Below are positions 23,100-31,906 of a stretch of 64,000 nucleotides of DNA, one piece after another. The translations under genes and the position numbers were made by a program. The DNA comes from an uncultured Peptostreptococcaceae bacterium. GTDB taxonomy: Bacteria > Bacillota > Clostridia > Peptostreptococcales > Anaerovoracaceae. Numbering within the stretch: position 1 is the first letter of the stretch; each line of letters starts with the position of its first letter. The stretch lies in assembly GCA_910588185.1 (NCBI GenBank), contig CAJUQR010000004.1:144040-208039 (forward strand). Direction: 5' to 3'. The notes under the pieces were generated by a model that ran no database searches, was not told the origin of the DNA, and saw only the letters and a list, made by a program, of their open reading frames with translations.

Positions 23100-24095
23100 A
23101 TGGCAGTAAATTTAAAAGGCAGAAGTTTTTTAACACTTATGGATTTCACACCAGAGGAAATCAGATACATGCTTGATTTAGCCCACGATCTTAAGGCAAA
23201 GAAGAGAGCAGGAATTTATAACAACGTATTGTCTGGCAAAAATATTTGTCTGTTGTTTGAAAAGACATCAACAAGGACAAGATGTGCTTTTGAAGTAGCA
23301 GCTTTGGAAGAGGGTGCACATGTAACTTTCTTGGACAGCAAGAGTTCACAGATGGGTAAGAAAGAGTCTTTGGAAGATACAGCTAAAGTTCTTGGAAGAT
23401 TCTATGATGGTATTGAATACAGAGGATATGAGCAGAAAGTAGTTGAAGATTTAGCTAAGTATGCTGGAGTACCTGTATGGAACGGATTGACAGACGTTGA
23501 TCATCCAACTCAGATTTTGGCTGACCTGCTTACTATTGAAGAACATATCGCTAAGCCTTTGAACAAAGTTAAAGTGGTATTCGTAGGCGATGTTAGAAAT
23601 AATATGTCTTATGCTTGGATGTATGGATGCGCTAAGATGGGTATGCATTTTGTAGCTTATGGACCTGCTGAGTTGGCTGAACAAGTTGATTCTGCAGTAG
23701 TTGAAAAAGTAAGAGAAGTTGCAAAAGAAACAGGCGCTATAATTGAAATCAGTTCAGACGCTGCTTGCCTTAAAGGTGCAGATGTTATTTATACAGATAT
23801 TTGGGCTTCAATGGGAGAAGAAGACCAGATCCCTGAAAGAGTAAGAATGCTTACTCCGTTCAGAGTAACTAAGGAAATGCTTGATGCAACAGAAAACAGT
23901 GATGTTATCTTTATGCACTGCCTGCCTTCATTCCATGATTTTGAAACTACTATGGCGCAGAGCCAGAAAGAACTGGGATATGACATTCGTGAAGTAACCG
24001 ATGAAGTATTTAAGTCAAGACATTCAAAAGTATTTGATGAAGCAGAAAACAGAATGCATACAATAAAAGCTGTTATAGTAGCAACTATTGCATAG
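23100..24095 (+). CDS. arcB: ornithine carbamoyltransferase
   Basis: 331 residues. In this context it catalyses phosphorolysis of citrulline to ornithine and carbamoyl phosphate, the second step of the arginine deiminase pathway. Motifs: the carbamoyl-phosphate loop STRTR (57-61), the ornithine-side segment DHPTQILADLLT, and HCLPSFHD, the catalytic Cys motif. It could equally be named argF; arcB is chosen because arcA and arcC follow. AAAGGAG ribosome binding site. No ArgR-type operator was recognised upstream. Confidence 0.95.
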   Translation: MAVNLKGRSFLTLMDFTPEEIRYMLDLAHDLKAKKRAGIYNNVLSGKNICLLFEKTSTRTRCAFEVAALEEGAHVTFLDSKSSQMGKKESLEDTAKVLGRFYDGIEYRGYEQKVVEDLAKYAGVPVWNGLTDVDHPTQILADLLTIEEHIAKPLNKVKVVFVGDVRNNMSYAWMYGCAKMGMHFVAYGPAELAEQVDSAVVEKVREVAKETGAIIEISSDAACLKGADVIYTDIWASMGEEDQIPERVRMLTPFRVTKEMLDATENSDVIFMHCLPSFHDFETTMAQSQKELGYDIREVTDEVFKSRHSKVFDEAENRMHTIKAVIVATIA

Positions 24096-24115
24096 CGAAA
24101 GTGTAGGTATTTAGA

Positions 24116-24177
24116 GTATGGAAGGGGAAGTAAGCTTTCTCTTCCATACGGTGAAATTGAACGTTGGTGTTCATTTC
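24116..24177 (+). promoter_or_regulatory. two intercistronic stem-loops between arcB and arcA
   Basis: GTATGGAA/TTCCATAC (24116-24149) and GAAATTGAAC/GTTCATTTC (24153-24177) stand just upstream of the arcA ribosome binding site. Neither has a T-run, so mRNA processing or stability control is more likely than termination. Confidence 0.5.
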
Positions 24178-24197
24178 GTGAAAGGAGGACATAAACG

Positions 24198-25421
24198 ATG
24201 TATCCTGGAATTCATAATTTTTCAGAAATAGGTAAGTTAAATAAAGTGCTGCTGCACAGACCTGGCTTAGAATTGGAGGCTTTAACTCCGGCAACGATGG
24301 AAAGATTGCTCTTTGACGATATTCCTTTCTTAAAAATTGCACAAGAAGAGCATGATATCTTTTCAAGGATTCTTACAGAGAATGGAGCTGAAGTAATTTA
24401 TTATGTAGATGAAACTGCAAAAGCACTTGCAGATATAAAAGTAAGAACACAGTTTATTAACGAATTTTTGGATTTAAGTGATATTAAGGCGGAAGGTCTC
24501 AGGGATTCTATAATTGAATTTCTTTTATCTATGGAGCCTGATAAAATGGTTTCAAAATTAATCGCCGGAGTTAAGAAAACTGATTTGAGACATCATGATA
24601 AGATAACTTCTTTGTATGATATGATCGAAAACGATTATCCTTTTGTTTCAGACCCTATGCCTAACTTGTATTTTACAAGAGACCCTGGTGCATGTGTAGG
24701 AGACGGACTTAATCTTCATCATATGAGTACGCCGGCGAGAAGAAGAGAAGCTTTGTTTCTCAAATACATGTTCAATTATGACAGAGATTTTGCAGTAGAA
24801 GGAAATAAACTTTGGTATGATGTTTATGAAGACTATTCAATAGAAGGTGGAGATGTTCTCGTACTTTCAAAAGATGTAGTTGCAATTGGCTTATCACAGA
24901 GAACTACTGTCGATGGTATTGAAAGATTTGCTAAAAATCTTTTGCCGAACTCAGACTATAAAAAGATATTGGTATTCGATATTCCTAAGAGCAGAGCATT
25001 TATGCACTTGGATACCGTATTTACAATGATTGATTACGATAAATTTACTATTCACCCTGAGATTGAAGGTCCGCTCAGCGTTTATGAAATTACTTTAGGT
25101 GATAACAATGAGTTGAAATTCAATGCTGTGAAAGAAGAACTTAGAAAGATTTTGGCAAAAGAGCTTGGAATTCCTTCTGTTGATCTGATAAGGTGCGGCG
25201 GCGGAGATTTGATGTCGGCGCAGCGAGAACAATGGAACGATGGTTCTAATACATTGTGCATAGCTCCGGGAGCAGTTGTAACTTACGAAAGAAACTATGT
25301 TTCCAATGAACTTATGGATAAAAAAGGAATAAAAGTCCTTACTATGCCTTCATCTGAGCTGTCCAGAGGAAGAGGCGGCCCTAGATGCATGTCATGTCCT
25401 GTTAACAGAGATGATTTATAA
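24198..25421 (+). CDS. arcA: arginine deiminase
   Basis: 407 residues, the standard length. Hydrolyses arginine to citrulline and ammonia. Family features: LNKVLLHRPG near the N-terminus, NLYFTRDPGACVG, EGGDVLVLS and the C-terminal RGRGGPRCMSCP, in which Cys397 is the nucleophile that forms the amidino-enzyme. The following residues, CMSCP instead of the more frequent CMSMP, are a small deviation. The pathway yields one ATP per arginine and ammonia for acid resistance. AAAGGAGGAC ribosome binding site. Confidence 0.96.
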   Translation: MYPGIHNFSEIGKLNKVLLHRPGLELEALTPATMERLLFDDIPFLKIAQEEHDIFSRILTENGAEVIYYVDETAKALADIKVRTQFINEFLDLSDIKAEGLRDSIIEFLLSMEPDKMVSKLIAGVKKTDLRHHDKITSLYDMIENDYPFVSDPMPNLYFTRDPGACVGDGLNLHHMSTPARRREALFLKYMFNYDRDFAVEGNKLWYDVYEDYSIEGGDVLVLSKDVVAIGLSQRTTVDGIERFAKNLLPNSDYKKILVFDIPKSRAFMHLDTVFTMIDYDKFTIHPEIEGPLSVYEITLGDNNELKFNAVKEELRKILAKELGIPSVDLIRCGGGDLMSAQREQWNDGSNTLCIAPGAVVTYERNYVSNELMDKKGIKVLTMPSSELSRGRGGPRCMSCPVNRDDL

Positions 25422-25471
25422 AGAGTTATCCCTCATAATAGCAAGATATAATTAAGGAGAAAAATAAAACC

Positions 25472-26413
25472 ATGCAGAAAATTGTTGTTGCATTGGGCGG
25501 AAACGCCTTGCAGTCAGGAAACGGTCCTGCAACTGCAGAAGCTCAATTAGAAGTAGTTAAGAAGACTTGCGAGCATATTGCTGAGATAAGCGGAAGAGGC
25601 TATGAACTGGCTGTAGTTCATGGAAACGGACCTCAGGTTGGAAGAATACTTTTAGCTTCAGAGACCGCAAAAGATGTGACTCCAGCAATGCCTTTTGACG
25701 TATGCGGAGCAATGTCACAAGGATATATTGGATATCATCTTCAGCAAGCTCTAAAGTTTGCCCTCAAGGAAAGAAACAGAAACGTTCCTGTAGTTACCCT
25801 TGCTACTCAGGTAGTAGTAGACCGTGATGACCCTGGATTCAAGAATCCTACAAAGCCTATAGGTCCTTTTTATTCAGAAGGGGAAGCTAAAGCTATGGTA
25901 GAAGAAAAGGGTTATGCTGTAAAAGAAGATGCAGGAAGAGGATGGAGAAGAGTAGTTGCTTCGCCTATTCCTAAAAAGATTGTAGAAATCGATTCTGTAA
26001 GAAAACTTTGGGAGAGTACCATAGTTATCACTTGCGGAGGCGGCGGAATCCCTGTAATTGAAAATGAGGATGGCTCTCTTGAGGGTGTAGCTGCCGTTAT
26101 AGATAAAGATTTTGCAGCAGAGCTTTTGGCTGAAGAAGTCGGTGCAGATGCACTTATGATTCTTACAGAAGTTGAAAAAGTAGCTGTAAATTTCAATAAG
26201 CCAAATCAGGAGGATATTGCACATATGACTTATGCAGAAGCTGAAAAGCACTGCGAGGATGGTCAGTTTGCACCTGGAAGCATGCTTCCTAAGGTTCAGG
26301 CGGCAATGAAATTTGTCAAAGCAAATCCTGATAAGAAGGCTATTATTACTTCTCTTGATAAAGCTGTAGATGCTTTAGAAGGAAAGACTGGTACAGTAAT
26401 TACATTTGCATAG
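25472..26413 (+). CDS. arcC: carbamate kinase
   Basis: 313 residues. Transfers phosphate from carbamoyl phosphate to ADP, giving ATP, ammonia and CO2, the energy-yielding last step of the arginine deiminase pathway. Amino-acid-kinase-fold motifs: ALGGNAL at the N-terminus, VHGNGPQVG, GPFYSEGEA, ITCGGGGIPV, DKDFAAELLAEEVGAD and the C-terminal LPKVQAAMKF. Third gene of the arcB-arcA-arcC operon, ending at a hairpin. AAGGAG ribosome binding site. Confidence 0.96.
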   Translation: MQKIVVALGGNALQSGNGPATAEAQLEVVKKTCEHIAEISGRGYELAVVHGNGPQVGRILLASETAKDVTPAMPFDVCGAMSQGYIGYHLQQALKFALKERNRNVPVVTLATQVVVDRDDPGFKNPTKPIGPFYSEGEAKAMVEEKGYAVKEDAGRGWRRVVASPIPKKIVEIDSVRKLWESTIVITCGGGGIPVIENEDGSLEGVAAVIDKDFAAELLAEEVGADALMILTEVEKVAVNFNKPNQEDIAHMTYAEAEKHCEDGQFAPGSMLPKVQAAMKFVKANPDKKAIITSLDKAVDALEGKTGTVITFA

Positions 26414-26433
26414 TGATTCCAAATAACAAAGAG

Positions 26434-26464
26434 CAAAAGGGCTGTTTTTAAAGCAGCCCTTTTG
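26434..26464 (+). terminator. terminator of the arginine deiminase operon
   Basis: CAAAAGGGCTG/CAGCCCTTTTG, 11 perfect pairs with a 9-base loop; the Ts are part of the stem. Confidence 0.75.
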
Positions 26465-26492
26465 ACATTGATAACTATAAAAGGTGTGTATG

Positions 26493-27053
26493 ATGAATAG
26501 ATCAGAACTTAGAAAATCAAAAATTGCAGCAAGAAATAGCCTTTCTCAGGCTCAGAGGGAAGAATATTCCGGCAAAATAGTATCTAGGATTATAGAATCT
26601 GAGGAGTTTAAAAGAGCAAAGACGATTTTAATTTATAGGGCTATAAAAGGTGAGGTCAACATAGATGCTGTTTTGGATATGATAGATACAAAAGATAAGA
26701 AATTTGCATTTCCTTTGTGTATAAGCGACAGTGAGATGATAGCGCTTGTTCCGCATGATCAAGATTCCTGGAAACCCGGTTATTTTGGAATCATGGAGCC
26801 TATACCTGAAAAGTCTGTTCAGGTTATGCCTGAAGATATAGATATGGTTATATGTCCCTGTACGGTTTTTGATGGAAAATGCTTAAGAATGGGCATGGGA
26901 GCAGGATTCTATGATCGTTATCTTGAAAAGTGCACAAAAGCATACGTCACAGCGGCTTGCTTTGAAGTGCAAAAAACAGATTCTGTTCCTGCCGAGTCAT
27001 GGGACAAGCCGATGGATGCAGTTTTTACTGAAAAACAAACATATAGAAGATGA
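26493..27053 (+). CDS. 5-formyltetrahydrofolate cyclo-ligase
   Basis: About 186 residues, normal length. Converts 5-formyl-THF to 5,10-methenyl-THF with ATP, clearing a dead-end folate. The N-terminal RKSKIAARNSLS basic region, IYRAIKGEVNI, and the signature GMGAGFYDRYL near residue 140 identify it. GTG (26484) and ATG (26490) codons are also in frame, but the AAGGTG Shine-Dalgarno at 26481-26486 best serves the ATG at 26493. Folate one-carbon chemistry also concerns the PanB-like protein upstream, though no direct link is shown. Confidence 0.9.
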   Translation: MNRSELRKSKIAARNSLSQAQREEYSGKIVSRIIESEEFKRAKTILIYRAIKGEVNIDAVLDMIDTKDKKFAFPLCISDSEMIALVPHDQDSWKPGYFGIMEPIPEKSVQVMPEDIDMVICPCTVFDGKCLRMGMGAGFYDRYLEKCTKAYVTAACFEVQKTDSVPAESWDKPMDAVFTEKQTYRR

Positions 27054-27059
27054 TTTAGA

Positions 27060-27677
27060 CTAGTTTATTATTAGCTGAATAAAGTTCCATAAAAGTTTGA
27101 ACCCATAAAAGATTATTATGGCGCCGCATATGATGTTTATTATACGTAGAGTTTTGTCGGTGAATTTGGCACTGAACAGTGATATTACAGTTGATACTGT
27201 TAAAAACCATAATATAGATGCAGATGCAAAACCGCCTACAAAGAGAAAGTCTGTTCCTGCAGGGAGAGTTGCTTTAAATGCACCAAGCATCATACTGCCG
27301 TCTATCAGAGCCTGAGGATTAAACCAAGTAACTACACATGCTGTAGTTATTACTTTTATTATGGGGACGTTGACATCTTTTCCGCCTTCCAAAGTATCGT
27401 CTTTAGAACGAACAAGTCCGAGACCTATCCAAATTACGATTAAGCTTCCTATGGCAAGTATGATCATTTCCAGCCATTTTGACGATGACATTATAGCCCC
27501 TATTCCAAAAAAACATGCAAGACCTAAAGTCACATCGAAAAATATAACTATAAAAGCTGTAGCATATACTCTTCTTTTTGGCTGAGTGAGCGCCGTATTT
27601 ATGACAAATAGATTTTGAAGTCCTATAGGTGCAACATACGCCAATCCCATAGTCAGACCTTGAAGGTAGATATCCAT
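27060..27677 (-). CDS. LysE/ArgO family amino-acid exporter
   Basis: 205 residues, six hydrophobic helices, as in the LysE family of amino-acid exporters in the cytoplasmic membrane. The start LQGLTMGLAYVAPIGLQNLF contains the family's conserved first helix, and TWFNPQALID is the second signature. Basic amino acids are the likely substrates, which would fit the neighbouring arginine catabolism, but this is inference. It is divergent from the HxlR regulator, and the two share a 118-bp intergenic region. AGGAGG ribosome binding site. Confidence 0.88.
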   Translation of the reverse strand: MDIYLQGLTMGLAYVAPIGLQNLFVINTALTQPKRRVYATAFIVIFFDVTLGLACFFGIGAIMSSSKWLEMIILAIGSLIVIWIGLGLVRSKDDTLEGGKDVNVPIIKVITTACVVTWFNPQALIDGSMMLGAFKATLPAGTDFLFVGGFASASILWFLTVSTVISLFSAKFTDKTLRIINIICGAIIIFYGFKLLWNFIQLIIN

Positions 27678-27746
27678 TAATAGTCCTCCTAAAAATATAT
27701 TTACTCCGTTTTTATTACCTGATATAATTATATTATTGATTAATAA

Positions 27747-27758
27747 TTATTGCAATAA
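27747..27758. promoter_or_regulatory. palindrome between lysE-type and hxlR-type genes, candidate operator
   Basis: TTATTGCAATAA is a perfect 12-bp palindrome in the divergent intergenic region, about 37 bases before the regulator ATG. HxlR proteins bind short palindromes near their own genes, so this is a plausible operator. Confidence 0.35.
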
Positions 27759-27795
27759 GGCAAAAAAATAATTACCAAGTAAGGAGAACCTTATC

Positions 27796-28146
27796 ATGAC
27801 AGAAACTCACTACGATTGTCCATGTCTTGAAAAATGTCCGCTTAATTACGCTATGTCAATAATAGGCGGCAAATGGAAAATGCAGATTATATGCGCACTT
27901 AATAATAAAGGAACTTTGCGATATAATGAATTGCGTAAAAAATTAGGAGGTATTTCCAATACAGTATTGGCAGCATGTTTGAGAGAATTGGAGGAAAAGG
28001 GACTTGTTCAGAGAAAAGAATATTTAGAAGTTCCTGTAAGGGTAGAGTATTCTACTACTGAGATTTGTGACAGACTTATGCCTATACTTGAAGATTTGAG
28101 CAATTGGGGTGAAGATATGATGAGTGCCAGGAAGGTGATAGAATGA
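27796..28146 (+). CDS. HxlR family transcriptional regulator
   Basis: 116 residues with a winged helix-turn-helix of the HxlR (DUF24) family. Cys13 and Cys17, in the N-terminal CLEKCPLNYAMSIIGGKWKM stretch, are the usual place for redox- or aldehyde-sensing cysteines. GISNTVLAACLRELEEKGLV is the recognition region. It probably regulates the divergent exporter, itself, or both. Its stop overlaps the exoA start by four bases (ATGA). Confidence 0.9.
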   Translation: MTETHYDCPCLEKCPLNYAMSIIGGKWKMQIICALNNKGTLRYNELRKKLGGISNTVLAACLRELEEKGLVQRKEYLEVPVRVEYSTTEICDRLMPILEDLSNWGEDMMSARKVIE

Positions 28147-28895
28147 AATTGATATCATGGAACGTCAATGGAATAAGAGCCGTTATGAATAAAGGCTTTA
28201 TGGACTTTTTTAATAAAATTGATGCAGATATTTTTTGTTTGCAGGAGACTAAGCTGCAGCCGGGACAGATAGAGCTTGAACTGCCGGGATATCATCAATA
28301 TTGGAATTATGCAGAAAAGAAAGGATACTCCGGTACAGCAGTATTTTCAAAGAAAGAACCAATTTCAATAACTTATGGAATCGGAGTTTTGCAACATGAT
28401 AATGAGGGACGTGTAATCACTTTGGAGTTTGAAGATTTTTATTTTGTGACCGTATATACTCCAAACTCCCAAGAGGAACTTAAACGTCTCAGGTACAGAA
28501 TGGAATGGGAAGATGATTTTCTCAAATATATAAAAGAGCTTGATGATAAAAAACCTGTAATATATGCAGGGGACTTAAATGTTGCAAGGCTTGATATAGA
28601 CCTTAAAAATCCTAAGGCAAACCGCAAAAATGCCGGTTTTACCGATGAAGAACGTGAAAAAATAGAAAGAGTTTTAGATGAAGGATTTATAGATACTTTT
28701 AGATATTTTTATCCTGAAAAAGAAGAGGCATATTCGTGGTGGTCGTATAGATTCAAAGCTCGTGAAAGAAATGCAGGGTGGCGTATAGATTATTTTATAG
28801 CATCTGTCAAGTTAAAGGAGAGGCTCAAAGATAGCAAGATTCACAGTGATGTGATGGGTTCGGATCATTGTCCGGTAGAGCTTGATATAGAATGA
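28143..28895 (+). CDS. exoA: exodeoxyribonuclease III / AP endonuclease
   Basis: 250 residues, standard for ExoIII. Cleaves DNA at abasic sites and degrades 3' ends in base-excision repair. Catalytic motifs: ISWNVNGIRA, FCLQETKLQ (metal-binding Glu), YAGDLNVAR, WRIDYF and the C-terminal SDHCPVELDI (His). It is translationally coupled to the HxlR gene by an ATGA overlap and followed by proC after 11 bases, so the three form an operon. Confidence 0.95.
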   Translation: MKLISWNVNGIRAVMNKGFMDFFNKIDADIFCLQETKLQPGQIELELPGYHQYWNYAEKKGYSGTAVFSKKEPISITYGIGVLQHDNEGRVITLEFEDFYFVTVYTPNSQEELKRLRYRMEWEDDFLKYIKELDDKKPVIYAGDLNVARLDIDLKNPKANRKNAGFTDEEREKIERVLDEGFIDTFRYFYPEKEEAYSWWSYRFKARERNAGWRIDYFIASVKLKERLKDSKIHSDVMGSDHCPVELDIE

Positions 28896-28906
28896 GGAGG
28901 TAAGAT

Positions 28907-29683
28907 ATGAAAATAGGATTTGTAGGAATGGGTAATATGGCAAAGGCTCTTGCTATCGGGTTCATAAAATCGGGATATTTAGATTGCAAAGATGTGTTTG
29001 CTTATGCACCTAATCAGGAAAAGCTGAGAAAGAACTCTCAAAAAATCGGTTTTATACCTTGCAGCAGTGCCGGTGAGCTATCACAGTCTTGCGATGTAGT
29101 GTTTGCTGCTTGTAAACCTTATCAGATGGAAAAGGTTTTCGGAGCAATAAAAGATGAACTAAAGGGCAAGACTGTAGTATCTGTGGCAGCGGGCTGGGAT
29201 TTCGAAAAGCTGAGCTGTCTGCTTGGAGATGAAGTAAAAGTTCAATACATATTGCCTAATACTCCTGTAGAAATATGTAATGGTGTAATAGTCATGGAGA
29301 ATGTCAGCAACATGGGTCAAGATGAGAGATTAAAAGTTAAAAAGCTTCTTGAGAGTGTGGGCAAAGTAGTAGAGTTGCCCGGAAATATTATGGGCGCCGC
29401 ATCGTCGGTTTCCGGCTGTGGTCCGGCATTTATCGCTATGGTTATAGAAGGACTGGCAGATGGAGCTGTAAAGAATGGAGTGCCTAGAGCACAAGCATAT
29501 GAGCTGGTATGCAGTATGATGATAGGAACCGCTAAGCTTCAGCTTGAAACAGGAACTCATCCCGGAGAAATGAAGGATAATGTATGTTCGCCTGGAGGTT
29601 CAACTATACGAGGCGTTTCCGCTTTAGAAGAAGCAGGACTGCGCAATGCTTTGATAAAGGCTGTAGATGCGTCAATTAACTGA
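28907..29683 (+). CDS. proC: pyrroline-5-carboxylate reductase
   Basis: 258 residues. Reduces 1-pyrroline-5-carboxylate to proline with NAD(P)H. The N-terminal GFVGMGNMAKAL is the dinucleotide fold, VKVQYILPNTP is the conserved middle element, and the C-terminal signature (MKDNVCSPGGSTIRGV) is intact. Ornithine from the arginine deiminase pathway can feed proline synthesis, but no ornithine aminotransferase or cyclodeaminase is present here. GAGGAGG ribosome binding site. Confidence 0.94.
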   Translation: MKIGFVGMGNMAKALAIGFIKSGYLDCKDVFAYAPNQEKLRKNSQKIGFIPCSSAGELSQSCDVVFAACKPYQMEKVFGAIKDELKGKTVVSVAAGWDFEKLSCLLGDEVKVQYILPNTPVEICNGVIVMENVSNMGQDERLKVKKLLESVGKVVELPGNIMGAASSVSGCGPAFIAMVIEGLADGAVKNGVPRAQAYELVCSMMIGTAKLQLETGTHPGEMKDNVCSPGGSTIRGVSALEEAGLRNALIKAVDASIN

Positions 29684-29764
29684 TATTATATCCTTTATTT
29701 AGAATAGTTTTCTGTTAAATGGGAAAAGTATCCTAGAGGAAAACTATTATAGAGGAGGATTATT

Positions 29765-30298
29765 ATGGAATTAAAAGGTTCAAAAACTGAAGCTAATCTG
29801 ATGGCAGCTTTCGCCGGTGAGTCGCAAGCAAGAAATAAATATACTTTTTATGCGAGTACTGCTAAAAATGAGGGGTTTGAACAGATAGCAGCTTTTTTTC
29901 AAAAGACCGCTGACAATGAAAAAGAACATGCTGAGATTTGGTTTAAAGCCCTTTCAGGAATAGGTGATACGCCGGCTAATCTGCTTGCAGGTGTTGCAGG
30001 GGAGAATTATGAGTGGACCATAATGTATGACCAGTTTGCTAAAGATGCAGAGGAAGAAGGATTTACTGAATTGGCAGCTAAGTTCAGAATGGTCGGAGCG
30101 GTAGAAAAGTCTCATGAGGAAAGATATCAGAAGCTTTTGGAAAATGTGAGAGCCGGCAAGGTGTTTAACAAAGACGGAGAGGTTATGTGGGAATGCCGCA
30201 ACTGCGGACATCTTCATTTTGGCAAGAGTGCGCCGCAGATTTGTCCAGTATGCGAACATCTTCAGTCTTTCTTCCAGGTTAAAGAAGAAAATTATTAA
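29765..30298 (+). CDS. rbr: rubrerythrin
   Basis: 177 residues: an N-terminal ferritin-like di-iron domain (AGESQARNKYTFYA, NEKEHAEIW, VEKSHEERY supply the Glu and His ligands) and a C-terminal rubredoxin-like domain with CRNCG and CPVC. Reduces hydrogen peroxide in anaerobes. A strong indicator of an anaerobic host. Single gene with its own GAGGAGG ribosome binding site. Confidence 0.95.
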   Translation: MELKGSKTEANLMAAFAGESQARNKYTFYASTAKNEGFEQIAAFFQKTADNEKEHAEIWFKALSGIGDTPANLLAGVAGENYEWTIMYDQFAKDAEEEGFTELAAKFRMVGAVEKSHEERYQKLLENVRAGKVFNKDGEVMWECRNCGHLHFGKSAPQICPVCEHLQSFFQVKEENY

Positions 30299-30310
30299 TT
30301 TAGATTATAG

Positions 30311-30345
30311 GGTCCGGCTATGCCGGGCCTGTTAATTGAGTTTTT
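30311..30345 (+). terminator. probable terminator after rubrerythrin
   Basis: GGTCCGGC/GCCGGGCC with a 3-base loop. The T-run is displaced (GTTAATTGAGTTTTT), so termination is likely but not certain. Confidence 0.45.
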
Positions 30346-30360
30346 ACAAAGGAATAAAAT

Positions 30361-31056
30361 ATGGAACAGATAACAAAACGTCTAATGGAACTGCAAGATT
30401 TAAAATACAGGGACTTTCACAGCAAACTTATGCCTGGCATAGATAAAGAGCTTGTTATAGGGGTGAGAAGCCCTGATATAAAAAAACTTGCTAAAAATTT
30501 ACTTAAAGAAGACAAAGATATGGTATTAGAGTTTATGCACAAGCTTCCGCATCGTTACTATGAAGAAAATAACCTTCACGGTGCGTTTATAGGTTTGATT
30601 GCAAAAACGCCCTGCGAAGCTCTAAAAATGATAGATGAATTTTTGCCTTATGTGGATAATTGGGCAACTTGTGACACTCTTCCGCCAAAGATATTTAAGA
30701 AAGATTTAAACCTTATTAGGGCGCATGTGATGCCTTGGCTTTACAGCAGCGAAACATATAGAGTGAGATTTGCCATAGTTACAATGCTCGGATATCTGCT
30801 TGAAGATGAGTTTGATGCCTGCGACCTTTATATCCTTGCAAAAATAAATACTGAGGAGTATTATATCAACATGGCTATAGCGTGGTACTATAGTTTTGCT
30901 TTGATTAAACAGTATGAAGATACCATAAAAGTATTTGAAGAAAAGATACTAGGTACATGGGTACATAACAAAGCTATTCAAAAAGCAATAGAAAGTTATA
31001 GAATTACATCAGAGCAAAAGGAATATTTGAGAACATTAAAAATAAAAAAATGTTAG
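30361..31056 (+). CDS. DNA alkylation repair protein (AlkD-like)
   Basis: 231 residues, all-helical HEAT-like repeat protein of the AlkC/AlkD DNA glycosylase family, which removes bulky or positively charged alkylated bases. Family landmarks: VIGVRSPDIKKLAK, HRYYEENNLHG, VDNWATCDTL and MAIAWYYS. The W-x-T-x-D type catalytic region corresponds to NWATCD. The acyl-ACP thioesterase follows after 16 bases, probably on the same transcript. Confidence 0.88.
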   Translation: MEQITKRLMELQDLKYRDFHSKLMPGIDKELVIGVRSPDIKKLAKNLLKEDKDMVLEFMHKLPHRYYEENNLHGAFIGLIAKTPCEALKMIDEFLPYVDNWATCDTLPPKIFKKDLNLIRAHVMPWLYSSETYRVRFAIVTMLGYLLEDEFDACDLYILAKINTEEYYINMAIAWYYSFALIKQYEDTIKVFEEKILGTWVHNKAIQKAIESYRITSEQKEYLRTLKIKKC

Positions 31057-31072
31057 AGCAAAGGAGATTAAA

Positions 31073-31813
31073 ATGAAAAATAAATATATTTGTGATTTTG
31101 AACTCAATACATATTGCTGTGACAGCAACAAGATTTTAAAGCCGTCTGGGGCGTTGCAGGCTTTGCAGGAAGCAGGACGCAAGCAGATGGCGGCTCAAAA
31201 ACCTTCATATGAAGATATACTTGAAGATGGCAAAGCCCTTATGCTCAGCCGCCTTGATATGAAGATATATGATGAGGTTTATACGGGCGAAAATACTACG
31301 GTGAGTTCTTGGCCTTGTGAAAGCAGCAGGGCTACTTTTCTGAGAATGTATCAGATGATTAGAGATGATAAGATAGTTGCCGAAATTTCAAGTCAATGGG
31401 TTCTCGTAGAGTTTGAGACGAGACGTATACTTAAGGTTGAGGAAATAGATTTTTCTAATTATTATATGGGAGAGTACAGGGAACTAATACCTGAGAAATT
31501 TAGAATTTCTAAAGACATGCTATTTGAGAAAGTAGCAGAATTTGAAGTAATGTACAGCAATCTTGATTCCAATAAACATATGAATAACACTTATTATTTG
31601 GACATGTTGTGCAACTATATTCCTGAGCTTGCTGATGGAACTCACAGGGTGGAAACGGTACGCACTCATTATTCAAAGGAAGCTCCGCTGGGTGATAGAT
31701 TGGCCATAATGAGGGTTAAAGAAGATAATGATAAATATATATTCAAAACTATTAAAGCCAATGGAGAAGTTAATATAGAAGCTGAAATAGGAGTTGTACC
31801 TATTAAGGGTTAA
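31073..31813 (+). CDS. acyl-ACP thioesterase
   Basis: 246 residues, a double hotdog protein of the FatA/FatB-like bacterial acyl-ACP thioesterase family. The first hotdog holds LQEAGRKQM; the second has the signature NLDSNKHMNNTYYLDM with the catalytic Asp/Asn/His region. Releases free fatty acids from acyl carrier protein. It ends at a bidirectional terminator shared with the convergent PepSY gene. AAAGGAG ribosome binding site. Confidence 0.88.
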   Translation: MKNKYICDFELNTYCCDSNKILKPSGALQALQEAGRKQMAAQKPSYEDILEDGKALMLSRLDMKIYDEVYTGENTTVSSWPCESSRATFLRMYQMIRDDKIVAEISSQWVLVEFETRRILKVEEIDFSNYYMGEYRELIPEKFRISKDMLFEKVAEFEVMYSNLDSNKHMNNTYYLDMLCNYIPELADGTHRVETVRTHYSKEAPLGDRLAIMRVKEDNDKYIFKTIKANGEVNIEAEIGVVPIKG

Positions 31814-31848
31814 CGTTAAAAAAGGCTATGAAAAAAAGTTATTAACAA

Positions 31849-31880
31849 AATAAGGGATGTGATATATCACATCCCTTATT
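31849..31880. terminator. bidirectional terminator between convergent genes
   Basis: A perfect 32-bp palindrome beginning AATAAGGGATGTGATA. It lies between the thioesterase and the PepSY gene, with A-rich DNA to the left and a mixed T-rich flank to the right. Confidence 0.85.
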
Positions 31881-31906
31881 GAATATCGATTATTTGCTGT
31901 TTTTAT